A DNA stretch of 14,711 nt from Lachnospiraceae bacterium (GCA_009911175.1 QXWX01000136.1:1-14711), one strand, 5' to 3'; numbered from the stretch's first letter, positions 6,407-14,418 are shown. Notes: generated by a model not told the origin, from the letters alone. A program made the numbers and translations.

Positions 6407-8620
6407 TTACTCACTCAAATACAGATTCACCTCTCTACATGCGTCCGCCGCCGCGCTCTCCGGATCTTTTCCTTTGAACAGGCAGGCTTCCGCCTGCTCC
6501 ATCACCTTCTGCATCACCACTGCGTCGTCCTTCACCGGAGTATCCAGCCCATCCAAAAACGCGGTAAAATCCTTCAGCTCCGCAGGAGTCAGCTTATACA
6601 TGTCCATCGTTTGATCCGGGGTATGTTTTCTGGATGTGCCTCCCACAGATTCTCCCTCTTCCGAAACATACCTGGATCCTGCAGCCAGCTCCCGGATGAC
6701 CGGAAAATATGGGTAAGCCCCATCCCCATACGTCTCTCCGGACAAATAAAAGCGTAAAAACTGCTTTGCCGCATCCGGATTCTTTCCGCCGCTGCTGATC
6801 CCCAGCACACTGACCGCAATAAAATAATTTCCGTTCTCTCTGTTCAAATACTGATACGACAGACCTTTTTCCCTGCACAGGGGAAGGATCTTCATATAGT
6901 CCCAGAGCGCTTCAATCCTGGTAATCCCAGCCTGCGCTTCCCCAAAATAGAGATCAAGCTCCGGGCAGAAACCCACGCCGGGATACTGTTCGGCCCAATA
7001 TGCCATCTTATCTCCCACCGGAAACAGATCCCGTTCCCCGTCTGAAAAACACAGGTCCGCGATCGTATCCAGATCACGGTAATAATCCGCGAGCTTTACC
7101 TCATTGATCGTTTCCCCCGCAATATCCGAGGTAATGAACAGCTCCAGCGCGGCTTCGGAAATATTTTTTGAAACCATAAACGGGATCCCGGTGCCTGCCT
7201 TTTTTCTCAGGACCTCCATCAGCTCCCTTCTGTTTTTTACGGCCACGGTGTCCGCATCGCCTAGAATGACCGGCACGCAAAATTCCAGCGGCATCTGGTA
7301 AATCCTTTCTCCGCCGTTATAAGCTGAAATAATATTGTAAAAATAATTTTCTTTGTCCGGCTCCACAAGGTCTGTCAGATCCTCCAGCATGCCCTTTTTT
7401 GCATAGCTGTCCGCAGGCAGCCCGTCCAGTATCAGTATATCCGGGCCTTCCCCGGCCATCAGCTCCGTATTCAGGGTCCGGATCGCGTCCTGCAGGGTCA
7501 CACCGTTCCCACCGGTACATCCGATTTCAAATGTAACCTCCAGCTCCGGGTACTTTTCCTGAAATAGAGTGGCCGCCTGACGGATCGCGCTCTCCTTCAG
7601 GCTATAAATCCGCAGCTTCTCCTTTTGGACCTGCTTCTCCTCTTTTGGAGCTCCCCTTTCGAGCAGATACAGCTTCGACTGCTCCGATACCGGGCTGCTC
7701 ACCGAAAGTAAGACCTGATCCTCCCCGTCCTTTACCGCAAAATGGTCCCGAATCCCGAGATCATGGATCAGGCCGTTTTCCTGATTCGGATTTATCAGTT
7801 CATCGTACAATTCTTCCCCGATCAGATAGCCGAACCTGTCCTGCGTCAGATCATAACGTCCGATTCCGGTTCCCTCTATATAAAGGAAATTCCCCTGACT
7901 GTCCAGCGAAATCTGTCCGCCTGCATGATCGGCCGCCCGCGCCAAAAATTCCGAAAGCTCCGGATCCTCCAGATATCTGCACTCCATGGTCTGCAGGTCG
8001 TAAATCTTTAGATGGAACTGCATTTCTTCCAGAACCAGGACTGCCAATGTATCTGCCGAGACATCCGCGGAAAAAATGGTTTCGCCTTCCTCCATGCGGA
8101 CTGCTTTCTCTTCTGTCCCGCTGTCTGCGGAGAGTATCAGCTCCATACTGCTGTAAGCGAACGGAACTCCCTTTGCGGAATAATATTTTCCGATCACCTC
8201 ATCCTCTAATTCCGGACTCGTGGCCGCATCCGCGGCCTCCCAGCTTCTTCCTCCGTCCCTGCTGTCCATGACTGCCGCATGTTCAAAATGCGCATCCCCG
8301 GTGCTGATCCGCACCGCACCGTCCGACAGATATTTTAATGAGGTGACCCGCACCGCGCTCTCCGGTTTTGGAAGCTCTGTCAGATTCCAGACATGTTCCC
8401 CTGACGGCGCATGATCCGAATCCCCGGAATTCTTTCCTTCCTGTATTTCCTTACCCTGCGCTCCGTCTCCTCCCCTTGGAGTGCAGGAGCACATGGCCAC
8501 GGCAATACCCAGAAGAACCATAAATCCTGCATATCTGTTCCTTCCTTTCGGAAAAATCTTAGAAATCTTATGGAACATATCTGCGGCAGCGCGGTATATT
8601 CCTGATGTTTTTCTCGTCAA
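6407..8620 (-). CDS. Solute-binding lipoprotein with N-terminal Asp-box region fused to SBP family 1 domain
   Basis: About 737 residues, much longer than usual sugar-binding proteins (about 400-450). A signal peptide ends at MCSC with the lipidated cysteine at about residue 46, so it is tethered outside the membrane. Residues about 80-330 form a beta-rich region with an Asp-box (SRDGGRSW, about 120-127), as in sialidase/BNR propellers. From about 335 (KLRIYSL) a solute-binding protein family 1 domain follows, with LFQEKYPELEV, GPDILILDGLPAD and the late YLNRENGNYF motif. Start: the frame extends to a TTG at 8692 without a ribosome site; TTG 8618-8620 is preferred because AAGGAAGAG precedes it by six bases and the signal peptide becomes reasonable. 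ATG 8576-8578 is another option without a site. The two permeases follow directly. It resembles the gene at 10642-12828 across its whole length. The ligand is unknown, probably a glycan. Confidence 0.85.
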   Translation of the reverse strand: MTRKTSGIYRAAADMFHKISKIFPKGRNRYAGFMVLLGIAVAMCSCTPRGGDGAQGKEIQEGKNSGDSDHAPSGEHVWNLTELPKPESAVRVTSLKYLSDGAVRISTGDAHFEHAAVMDSRDGGRSWEAADAATSPELEDEVIGKYYSAKGVPFAYSSMELILSADSGTEEKAVRMEEGETIFSADVSADTLAVLVLEEMQFHLKIYDLQTMECRYLEDPELSEFLARAADHAGGQISLDSQGNFLYIEGTGIGRYDLTQDRFGYLIGEELYDELINPNQENGLIHDLGIRDHFAVKDGEDQVLLSVSSPVSEQSKLYLLERGAPKEEKQVQKEKLRIYSLKESAIRQAATLFQEKYPELEVTFEIGCTGGNGVTLQDAIRTLNTELMAGEGPDILILDGLPADSYAKKGMLEDLTDLVEPDKENYFYNIISAYNGGERIYQMPLEFCVPVILGDADTVAVKNRRELMEVLRKKAGTGIPFMVSKNISEAALELFITSDIAGETINEVKLADYYRDLDTIADLCFSDGERDLFPVGDKMAYWAEQYPGVGFCPELDLYFGEAQAGITRIEALWDYMKILPLCREKGLSYQYLNRENGNYFIAVSVLGISSGGKNPDAAKQFLRFYLSGETYGDGAYPYFPVIRELAAGSRYVSEEGESVGGTSRKHTPDQTMDMYKLTPAELKDFTAFLDGLDTPVKDDAVVMQKVMEQAEACLFKGKDPESAAADACREVNLYLSE

Positions 8621-8626
8621 ATTAAT

Positions 8627-8635
8627 CTCTTCCTT
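8627..8635 (-). promoter_or_regulatory. Ribosome-binding site deciding a TTG start
   Basis: AAGGAAGAG on the minus strand, six bases upstream of TTG 8618-8620. No other candidate start of the solute-binding gene at 6407 has a comparable site, so this decides the start chosen here. Confidence 0.5.
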
Positions 8636-8681
8636 TCTGAACCTCTGCCGGAACTTTTTCCGCCTGTACAGCCGGAAATAT

Positions 8682-9980
8682 TTATGAATCAAACCGGATC
8701 ACTTTATGGTATTCCGCATACGCCTTCAGCAGTGTTCCCAGCTTTTCCTCCGCCGGCTTATTCTCGTTGCCCTCCCAGTCGGTACTTCTCCAGATTCCTG
8801 TTGCGTAGATATTTTCATAAAAGTCCTTTCCCAGGACAAATACCTCCACCGAGGAAGCGTCATGCCCTTCGATCCGCCATTTTTGATACCTGACATCCGT
8901 ATCTTCATCGTAGAAAGTTTCATTCTGCAGTACGTTGGGCAGCTTATTCCCCTTTGCGTCCAGCACCACCACCTTATAGCCTGCCAGCCCCGGGGTGATG
9001 GCCCGCGTGGTGATCTCGAAGGGCGTTTTTTCCACGGAGAACAGCCCTGCGCCGGTTCCGCCGGTCTCGTTCACCTCCACGACCTCCCTGTGGCTTTCGT
9101 CCACCTGGATGGGGATGCTGAGCTTCCATGGTCCTCTGTACCATTTTTCCATAGAAATTAAGGAATCGATCTGGGTGATCTCGATATCCAGTGTAAATTC
9201 ATCCGGCAGGACTGCTTCCTGATCCACCTGTCTCCGATACCATGCCAGTTCACTTGCCACATCCATCCTCCACAAAAATTCATACGTATTTTCATTGACC
9301 ATCAGGCCTTCTACGATGATCTGGCTGCTGTATTCATTTGCGTTTTCCCACGCTTCCTGGTCCATGAAGCTGTAATTCCTGCGCGCATATAAAAACATCG
9401 CCACAATTCCGTCGATCTTTTCCGTATCATTTTCATCCAGATAATAGAAGCTCTTTGGAAACGGCTCCTCACTCTTCAGCTTCATGGACAGATAAATAAT
9501 CTCCGAATCCGCGTAAACCTCGGAAACGGACACGGCCAGCCCGCCGTTTGTGTCCGTATAATCCTGCATGTCCTCATCCGGATCAGCGCTGCCGTCTTCC
9601 TTTTCTGTCAGCGGTTTGGCATACTCCGACAGATTTTCATATCCCACCGCATCCTGGATCTGTTCAAATATGCTGCCTACGATGGGCAGTGCCCTCACCT
9701 GCGCCGGAAATACCGCATTGGCCAGCACGCACACCAGCAGGACAGCCGCCGCGCTGCAGGCCATCTTAAACAGGATGGGGCCTGCGCCGCGCTTCGGCTT
9801 CTTCTCAAAATCCTCTTGTACGGCTTCCTGACGCACCGTGCCGTCCAGGATCATCTTATATGCCTTCCCGGCGCTTCTGTACACCTGATCCGGGATCTCC
9901 GCATCCTTCCGGAGCTGCGGCCGAAGCTGCCTCTCGATCCTTCTTCTCTTCCCAAATTCATTCCTCTGAAAATCAGACAT
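8682..9980 (-). CDS. DUF4179 domain membrane protein, likely anti-sigma factor
   Basis: A 432-residue single-pass membrane protein. The cytoplasmic N-terminus (1-67) is highly charged, one helix spans about 68-91, and a large extracellular part follows. ALPIVGSIFEQIQDAVG just after the helix (97-113) is the hallmark of the DUF4179 family. These proteins follow ECF sigma genes in Clostridia and Bacilli and are taken to hold the sigma factor at the membrane until an outside signal arrives. Its ATG (9978-9980) lies 18 bases after the sigma stop, with GGGAG about ten bases upstream, so the pair is cotranscribed. The outer part (about 140-420) is beta-rich and includes Tyr/Trp-rich stretches; its ligand cannot be read from the sequence. 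The membrane topology and family are clear; the anti-sigma role rests on context and family knowledge. Confidence 0.82.
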   Translation of the reverse strand: MSDFQRNEFGKRRRIERQLRPQLRKDAEIPDQVYRSAGKAYKMILDGTVRQEAVQEDFEKKPKRGAGPILFKMACSAAAVLLVCVLANAVFPAQVRALPIVGSIFEQIQDAVGYENLSEYAKPLTEKEDGSADPDEDMQDYTDTNGGLAVSVSEVYADSEIIYLSMKLKSEEPFPKSFYYLDENDTEKIDGIVAMFLYARRNYSFMDQEAWENANEYSSQIIVEGLMVNENTYEFLWRMDVASELAWYRRQVDQEAVLPDEFTLDIEITQIDSLISMEKWYRGPWKLSIPIQVDESHREVVEVNETGGTGAGLFSVEKTPFEITTRAITPGLAGYKVVVLDAKGNKLPNVLQNETFYDEDTDVRYQKWRIEGHDASSVEVFVLGKDFYENIYATGIWRSTDWEGNENKPAEEKLGTLLKAYAEYHKVIRFDS

Positions 9981-9998
9981 TCTTTGATTTCTCCCTTT

Positions 9999-10496
9999 TT
10001 ATGTATCGCATTCCCTGATCAGCTTGTCCCGTCCCCGTTTCAGCCGGATCCGCACCGTGCTTTCATTCATGTCCAGAATCTGGCTGATCTCCCGCGTATT
10101 AAAATTCTCCAGATAATAGAGCAGCAGGACCGTCCTGTACTTTTCGTCCAGCAGCCCCAGCATCTCGTTCCACTCACTGTTGCTGTACTCCCGCTCCACA
10201 AATGTCTCCTCCGGCAATGTTTCCATATGTATGATCCTCTTCTCTTTCCTCAGAAAATTCTTGCAGTGGTTAATCACAATCTTCATCATCCATGTTTTAA
10301 AATACTTCTCCTTCCGCAAAGTTGGCAGCTTTTCAAAGCATGTCAGAATCGTATCCTGAACAATGTCCGCCACATCATCCTCATTTTTCAGATATGTCCA
10401 CGCAAGCTTGTACATGGTCTGCATCTGGGTATTCATCAGCTTTAAAAACGCATCCTTATCCCCCTGCTTCGCACGCTTGATCAGGTTTTTTTCCAT
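9999..10496 (-). CDS. ECF-type RNA polymerase sigma-70 family factor
   Basis: A 165-residue ECF sigma factor with only regions 2 and 4. Region 2 (about 15-85) contains WTYLKNEDDVADIVQDTIL and the FKTWMMKIVINHCKNF segment that melts the -10 element. Region 4 (about 112-160) contains the helix-turn-helix NTREISQILDMNESTVRIRLKRGR, which reads the -35 element. It resembles the SigV-like group of Firmicutes. ATG 10494-10496 has GGGGAAGG eight bases upstream. It is the first gene of the operon and is followed by its likely membrane-bound inhibitor. The promoter at 10538-10568 has the same sequence as the one before the second binding-protein gene, so it probably activates itself and both binding proteins. 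The family is certain; the regulon is inferred. Confidence 0.95.
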   Translation of the reverse strand: MEKNLIKRAKQGDKDAFLKLMNTQMQTMYKLAWTYLKNEDDVADIVQDTILTCFEKLPTLRKEKYFKTWMMKIVINHCKNFLRKEKRIIHMETLPEETFVEREYSNSEWNEMLGLLDEKYRTVLLLYYLENFNTREISQILDMNESTVRIRLKRGRDKLIRECDT

Positions 10497-10537
10497 CCTT
10501 GGTACCTTCCCCTGTCCTCTTTTTCATTATTATATAT

Positions 10538-10568
10538 GATAGACAACCCGGCGGCCAAAAGTGTTTCA
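10538..10568 (-). promoter_or_regulatory. ECF-type promoter of the sigma operon
   Basis: On the minus strand TGAAACACTTTT (10557-10568) is followed after nine bases by GTTGTCTATC (10538-10547). GAAAC-type -35 and GTC-type -10 elements are characteristic of ECF sigma factors. Transcription would begin near 10530, about 35 bases before the sigma start codon. The same two blocks with the same nine-base gap occur at 12859-12889. Confidence 0.8.
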
Positions 10569-10598
10569 AATTAATTCTATTTTTTTATGCGGCGGCGC

Positions 10599-10634
10599 AA
10601 AAAAAGAGCGCTGCCGCAAATGGCAGCACTCTTT
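10599..10634 (-). terminator. Rho-independent terminator of the second solute-binding gene
   Basis: On the minus strand AAAGAGTGCTGCC (10622-10634) pairs with GGCAGCGCTCTTT (10603-10615) through 13 pairs including one G-U, with a six-base loop and a run of seven T (10599-10605). It begins eight bases past the TGA of the gene at 10642. It separates that gene from the sigma operon, whose promoter lies about 30 bases further on. Confidence 0.9.
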
Positions 10635-10641
10635 CTTGCAC

Positions 10642-12828
10642 TCATTCACTCAAATACAGATTCACTTCACTGCACACATCCTTTGCCGCGCTCTCCGGAT
10701 CTTTCCCCCCGAACAGGCAGGCATCCGCCTGCTCCATCACCTTCCGCAGCACCAACGCGTCGTCCCTCACCGGACGGCTGCAGCCCTCGAAAAATGTGAT
10801 CAGCTCCTGCAGCTCGTCAGGCGTGATCTTATAGAGGTTCATGACCTTCTCCGGGGTATACTTCCTTGAGATCTGCCCTATAAATTCCCCGTTTTCTGAA
10901 ATGTACTTCTCACGATCCGTACTTTCCATCACACTCCGGATTATAGAAAAGTGTCCGAAATGCATGGTCTCCTGTGCTTCCCCTGACAGATAATATTCGA
11001 GAAATTGTCTGGCCGCTTCCGGATGTTTCCCGGTGCTGTTGATCCCGAGCACGGATTCTGCTACAAAGTAATTCCCATTTTCCCTGTTCAGGTACTGGTA
11101 TGACAATCCTTTTTCTCTGCGTACGGCAAGGATCTGAATAAAATTTTCATATATGGATATTCTGCCGACCCCTGCCTGTGCCTCTCCGAAATATAATTCC
11201 AGGTCCGGAGAAAATCCTCCTGACGGATACAGTGTTTCCGCCCAATAGGTCATCTTGTGATACGCTTCCATTTCCTGCCGTTCGTCATCCGACATACTCT
11301 GGGAGGCAATCTTCTCCAGATCCTTATAAAAATCCGCCAGCTTCCCTTCGTCCACAGTCTCCCCAAGAATATCGGAGGTAATAAACAGGCTGCCTGCCGT
11401 TCCGGCCAGATTTTCCGGAGTGATGAACGGGATTCCGGCATCCTCCTTTTTTTCAAATACCTTCATCAGCTCATCCCGGTTTTCCGCGGCCAGGGTCTCC
11501 TCATCGCCCAGAAGCACCGGCACGCTGAATGCCGTCGGCAGCTTGAATATCTTTCCCCCGTCGTTGTAAGCGGAGATCATATTGTAAAAATATTTTTCCT
11601 TCGACGGTTCCACTATGTCCGTCACATCCTCCAGAAGCCCTTTCCCGGCATAGCTGTCTGCGGGAAGTCCGTCCAGTACCAGAAGATCCGGGCCTTCCCC
11701 GGCCATCAGCTCTGTGTTCAGTGTCCGGATCGCGTCCGACAGGGTCACGCCGTCCTCCCCGGTGTATCCCGTCTCAAAGCTGACCTCCAGCTCCGGGTGC
11801 ATCCCCTGGAACAGGGAAGCCGCCTGCCGGATCTCATATCCTCCGTATAAGCTGTAGATCCGCAGCGTTCCCTCCGAAGCAGTTTTTTCCTCCTCCCAAA
11901 TGCCCTTTTCACACAGATAGAGTGTTGTCTGGCTGTCTTCCGGACTCAGCATGCGCAGAACCATTTTATCCTCCGCGCCGTTTACCGCGATGGACAGAAG
12001 AATCTTCTCATTCGGATTGACCAGGCCGTTTTTTTCCTCCGGGTTGAGCAGCCGGGCCATCTCTTCCGATTCCGCCAGATAACTGAACCGGTCCTGATTC
12101 AGGTCATACCGCGCAATCTTAAGCTCTCCGGTTCCTCCCATCGTCAGATACAGGATCCCTCCCGAACTGTCCAGGGCAATGCCTCCCATAGACTGAGAGT
12201 TCAGATATTCGGAAAGTTCCCCGTTCTCCAGGGTTCTGCAGGACATAGAGCTGAGATCATAGACGTCCAGCCGGAGCTGTGAATTCTGGTCATAAACCAG
12301 AACTGCCAGGGTATTTCCCGCCATGGCCGCTTCGCTGATTGTTTCCTCTTCGTTCACACTGACGGATCTGGATTCCGTCCCGTCTCCCGCCGATATGGTC
12401 AGCTTCGTGCTGTCATAGATAAACAGGCTTCCATCGGCGGAATAATGATATCCGTAGTCGGATGCCAGGCTCGTGTCCGCATCCGCGTTCTCCCAGGTTC
12501 CTCCATTGTCCCGGCTGTCCCATACCGCCGGATTCTGTCCGTCCGCGTCTGAGGAATTGATCCGAAGGGTGCCGTCCGCCAGATAGTTCATGGAATTGAT
12601 ATAGACGGCTCCCTCCGGCTTTTGGATCTCTGTCTTCCGCCAGGAAGCGGTTCCTTCCCCTGCCGGGGATTGTCCGTCAGATGCGGCTTCGGTCTGTGTT
12701 CCGGTCTGCGTTCCGGCTTGTGCCGGGCTGTCCGCTTTTTCCGCGTCCCCGCCTCCCTTCGGAGAGCAGGAGCACAGCAGGATTGCCGTGGTCAGGAAAC
12801 AGATGAATTTTGTCAGCTTTTGATTCAT
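10642..12828 (-). CDS. Second solute-binding lipoprotein with Asp-box region and SBP family 1 domain (paralogue)
   Basis: A 728-residue lipoprotein. The signal peptide MNQKLTKFICFLTTAILLCS is followed by lipidated C21 and a Thr/Gln/Ser/Gly-rich linker (22-60). The Asp-box SRDNGGTW (105-112) sits in a beta-rich region (about 65-315), and the solute-binding domain runs from about 320 (TLRIYSL) to the end, with GPDLLVLDGLPADSY and YLNRENGNYFVAESVLGI. It matches the protein at 6407-8620 in domain order, many blocks and the last residues EVNLYLSE, so one arose by duplication. Start ATG 12826-12828 has GGAGG ten bases upstream. It has no permease of its own, its own ECF promoter (12859-12889) and its own terminator. 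It probably feeds or signals through the same permeases and sigma system. The ligand is unknown; binding-site differences could give it another specificity. Confidence 0.87.
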   Translation of the reverse strand: MNQKLTKFICFLTTAILLCSCSPKGGGDAEKADSPAQAGTQTGTQTEAASDGQSPAGEGTASWRKTEIQKPEGAVYINSMNYLADGTLRINSSDADGQNPAVWDSRDNGGTWENADADTSLASDYGYHYSADGSLFIYDSTKLTISAGDGTESRSVSVNEEETISEAAMAGNTLAVLVYDQNSQLRLDVYDLSSMSCRTLENGELSEYLNSQSMGGIALDSSGGILYLTMGGTGELKIARYDLNQDRFSYLAESEEMARLLNPEEKNGLVNPNEKILLSIAVNGAEDKMVLRMLSPEDSQTTLYLCEKGIWEEEKTASEGTLRIYSLYGGYEIRQAASLFQGMHPELEVSFETGYTGEDGVTLSDAIRTLNTELMAGEGPDLLVLDGLPADSYAGKGLLEDVTDIVEPSKEKYFYNMISAYNDGGKIFKLPTAFSVPVLLGDEETLAAENRDELMKVFEKKEDAGIPFITPENLAGTAGSLFITSDILGETVDEGKLADFYKDLEKIASQSMSDDERQEMEAYHKMTYWAETLYPSGGFSPDLELYFGEAQAGVGRISIYENFIQILAVRREKGLSYQYLNRENGNYFVAESVLGINSTGKHPEAARQFLEYYLSGEAQETMHFGHFSIIRSVMESTDREKYISENGEFIGQISRKYTPEKVMNLYKITPDELQELITFFEGCSRPVRDDALVLRKVMEQADACLFGGKDPESAAKDVCSEVNLYLSE

Positions 12829-12858
12829 GTTGTGTCTACCTCCCTTGTTTTTCTATAA

Positions 12859-12889
12859 GATAGACAACCATGTATGGAAAAGTGTTTCA
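12859..12889 (-). promoter_or_regulatory. ECF-type promoter of the second solute-binding gene
   Basis: TGAAACACTTTT (12878-12889, minus strand) and GTTGTCTATC (12859-12868) are separated by nine bases, exactly as at 10538-10568, while the nine bases between and the flanks differ. Conservation of the two blocks only is what shared recognition by one sigma factor predicts. The expected start is near 12851, about 25 bases before the ATG. Confidence 0.8.
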
Positions 12890-12894
12890 GAAAT

Positions 12895-12999
12895 TTATTT
12901 TTGTGAATTATAAAATTCCATTGCTCTGTCTCCCAATTCATCCAACAATAAAATGCCGTTTCTTGCTCTGACAATACCGCTTAAAAGCGAAACTGCCTT
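12895..12999 (-). pseudogene. Possible gene remnant, 34-residue open stretch
   Basis: Between the stop of the gene at 13029 and the ECF promoter, one minus-strand frame is open from a TGA (13000-13002) to a TAA (12895-12897). It reads KAVSLLSGIVRARNGILLLD and then an acidic/aromatic tail ending FYNSQK. The composition looks like the C-terminus of a real protein, yet there is no start codon with a ribosome site (TTG codons and one late ATG only). I do not recognise the family. It may be the tail of a decayed gene or a chance reading. Confidence 0.22.
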
Positions 13000-13028
13000 T
13001 CAAAAAATACGCATAACTATTCAGAATG

Positions 13029-14348
13029 TCAGATACAAATTTCCCAATATCCGGCTCTGGCAGAGCCATGGCGGACTAAAATACCTTTTTCCTTGAGTTT
13101 TTTGATATTTGTCTCAATATTTCTTTTTGAAATTCCAATTCGCTCCGCTAATTCAGTTCCGCTCATCTGTACATTCTCCGACAGCAGATCAATAATACTC
13201 TTCTGCGTAGCATTCAATTCAACACCGATGCTTTTCCGGGCTTTCACCGATGTTTCACCGATGCTTTTCAAATTTTTCGCCGATGTTTTACCGATCTTCT
13301 GCCGATCTTCCATCGGTGATAAACCGCGAAACAGATTCACACGGAAGGTTCCTGTCATCTCAATAAACTGCGGTTCCGGCAGACTGTATTCCTTCGCCGC
13401 TTTTCGAATATTTCGAAGTCCGGTTCCCCAGGCTTCAATAAGTCCCATTTGGTTAAATACCTCTGCTACAATACGGTTTCGCTGCTTGGAACGACCGCTG
13501 ATCGCTTCCTCCAGCGTCAGTCCATAGCACAATCCTCCGGGTGAAGTCACTTCCAGACGGTCATCATACAAGGCTACCTGCACACAGGAATTGTCCAAAA
13601 AGTTGCGATGACAATGGGCATTGATGATCATCTCACGAATCGCGTCTGGAGGTAATTCATGACCTTCCCTTCGAATCAGTCCTTCCACTTTTGCGCTCCT
13701 CCGAATATTGCGCAAAACAAAGGCATATGCTTCTTCAATCTGCCCATAAAGCGGGCCGTCGTATTCCTTCTTATCAATAAATTCTCCACGATCTGTACCT
13801 GCAAACACGGCACATTGGGTTCTGGAATAATAGAAATGTTTTCCGGTTAACAATGCAAATGCATTCGATGCCAGATAACCGTCTTCCGTTTTCTTAATCA
13901 CATTCCAGTTCAATAGTTGTGCCCTCGTAACCTGCTGCAGTTTCTCAGCATTTCCCTTTCTCTGCTGCATTTCATTGCGATACCGATTCATATCACGACA
14001 AAGCTTTTTAATCGCATTTTCCTTGACTTCATAGCCAACACAAATCAGTTCATCCCAGGAAATCCGCGCTCCTTCCAATTCCAGTTCCTTAATCTTATCC
14101 GCATCCGCCTGTCTGGATGTACCGGCAACACGAATATAAGTACCGCCTTCCTTGCCTCTGGACTTCATATAATATGGTCTGTTTGCTCCAGGTGCTACGT
14201 AAACCACAACAATGGTTTTTCCCTCAATTGTCTGAAATGTAATATCCGGCACAATCTGGGGTGTACAGGAATCGGAAACTGCATTAGTGATACGATCCAT
14301 AATTTTAAACACAGAGTCCATATCTACACCTGTCACTTCCCGCGTCAC
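13029..14348 (-). CDS. AlbA_2/HATPase_c_4-type ATP-binding transcriptional regulator-like protein, N-terminally short
   Basis: A 439-residue protein of the family that combines an AlbA_2 (Schlafen-like) domain, a GHKL-type ATPase domain (HATPase_c_4) and a C-terminal winged helix. Residues 1-82 match the later part of AlbA_2 (TPQIVPDITF, GGTYIRVAGTSRQAD). The N-box REMIINAHCHRNF is at 238-250, SPGGL at 269-273 with the GLIEAWGTGLRNI segment at 302-314, and the helix-turn-helix SGTELAERIGISKRNIETNI at 396-415. The usual start of AlbA_2, with its E-x-K and GGxIYIG segments (about 50 residues), is missing: an in-frame TAG lies nine codons before the GTG start. AAGGAG precedes that GTG by nine bases and a promoter lies at 14390-14418, so the short form can be expressed. 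The linker 351-383 has three 11-residue repeats. The role of the family is poorly known; DNA or RNA binding is likely. Confidence 0.75.
   Translation of the reverse strand: MTREVTGVDMDSVFKIMDRITNAVSDSCTPQIVPDITFQTIEGKTIVVVYVAPGANRPYYMKSRGKEGGTYIRVAGTSRQADADKIKELELEGARISWDELICVGYEVKENAIKKLCRDMNRYRNEMQQRKGNAEKLQQVTRAQLLNWNVIKKTEDGYLASNAFALLTGKHFYYSRTQCAVFAGTDRGEFIDKKEYDGPLYGQIEEAYAFVLRNIRRSAKVEGLIRREGHELPPDAIREMIINAHCHRNFLDNSCVQVALYDDRLEVTSPGGLCYGLTLEEAISGRSKQRNRIVAEVFNQMGLIEAWGTGLRNIRKAAKEYSLPEPQFIEMTGTFRVNLFRGLSPMEDRQKIGKTSAKNLKSIGETSVKARKSIGVELNATQKSIIDLLSENVQMSGTELAERIGISKRNIETNIKKLKEKGILVRHGSARAGYWEICI
13225..13306 (-). repeat. 11-bp-phased CCGAT repeat encoding 11-residue linker repeats
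   Basis: CCGAT (plus strand) occurs at 13225, 13247, 13258, 13280, 13291 and 13302, all spaced by 11 or 22 bases. On the coding strand this gives KIGKTSAKNLK, SIGETSVKARK and SIGVELNATQK (residues 351-383), a basic linker between the ATPase and helix-turn-helix domains. Confidence 0.7.
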
Positions 14349-14389
14349 ATCATCAGTCTCCTTTAGGTTCTACTTCAATACTCTTTTTT

Positions 14390-14418
14390 ATGATACCATT
14401 CCCATCTATAATTGTCCA
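14390..14418 (-). promoter_or_regulatory. Candidate housekeeping promoter of the AlbA-type gene
   Basis: On the minus strand TGGACA (14413-14418) and TATCAT (14390-14395) are 17 bases apart, close to TTGACA and TATAAT. The expected start is near 14383, about 35 bases before the GTG start codon at 14348. Confidence 0.5.

Noticed and set aside
7645..8271. Plus-strand open frame of 208 codons opposite the first solute-binding gene
   Set aside because: The product is Pro/Arg/Ser-rich with no domain and is antisense to a well-supported gene.
9816..10445. Plus-strand open frame of 209 codons opposite the anti-sigma and sigma genes
   Set aside because: It is antisense to two recognisable genes, spans their junction and has no ribosome site or known domain.
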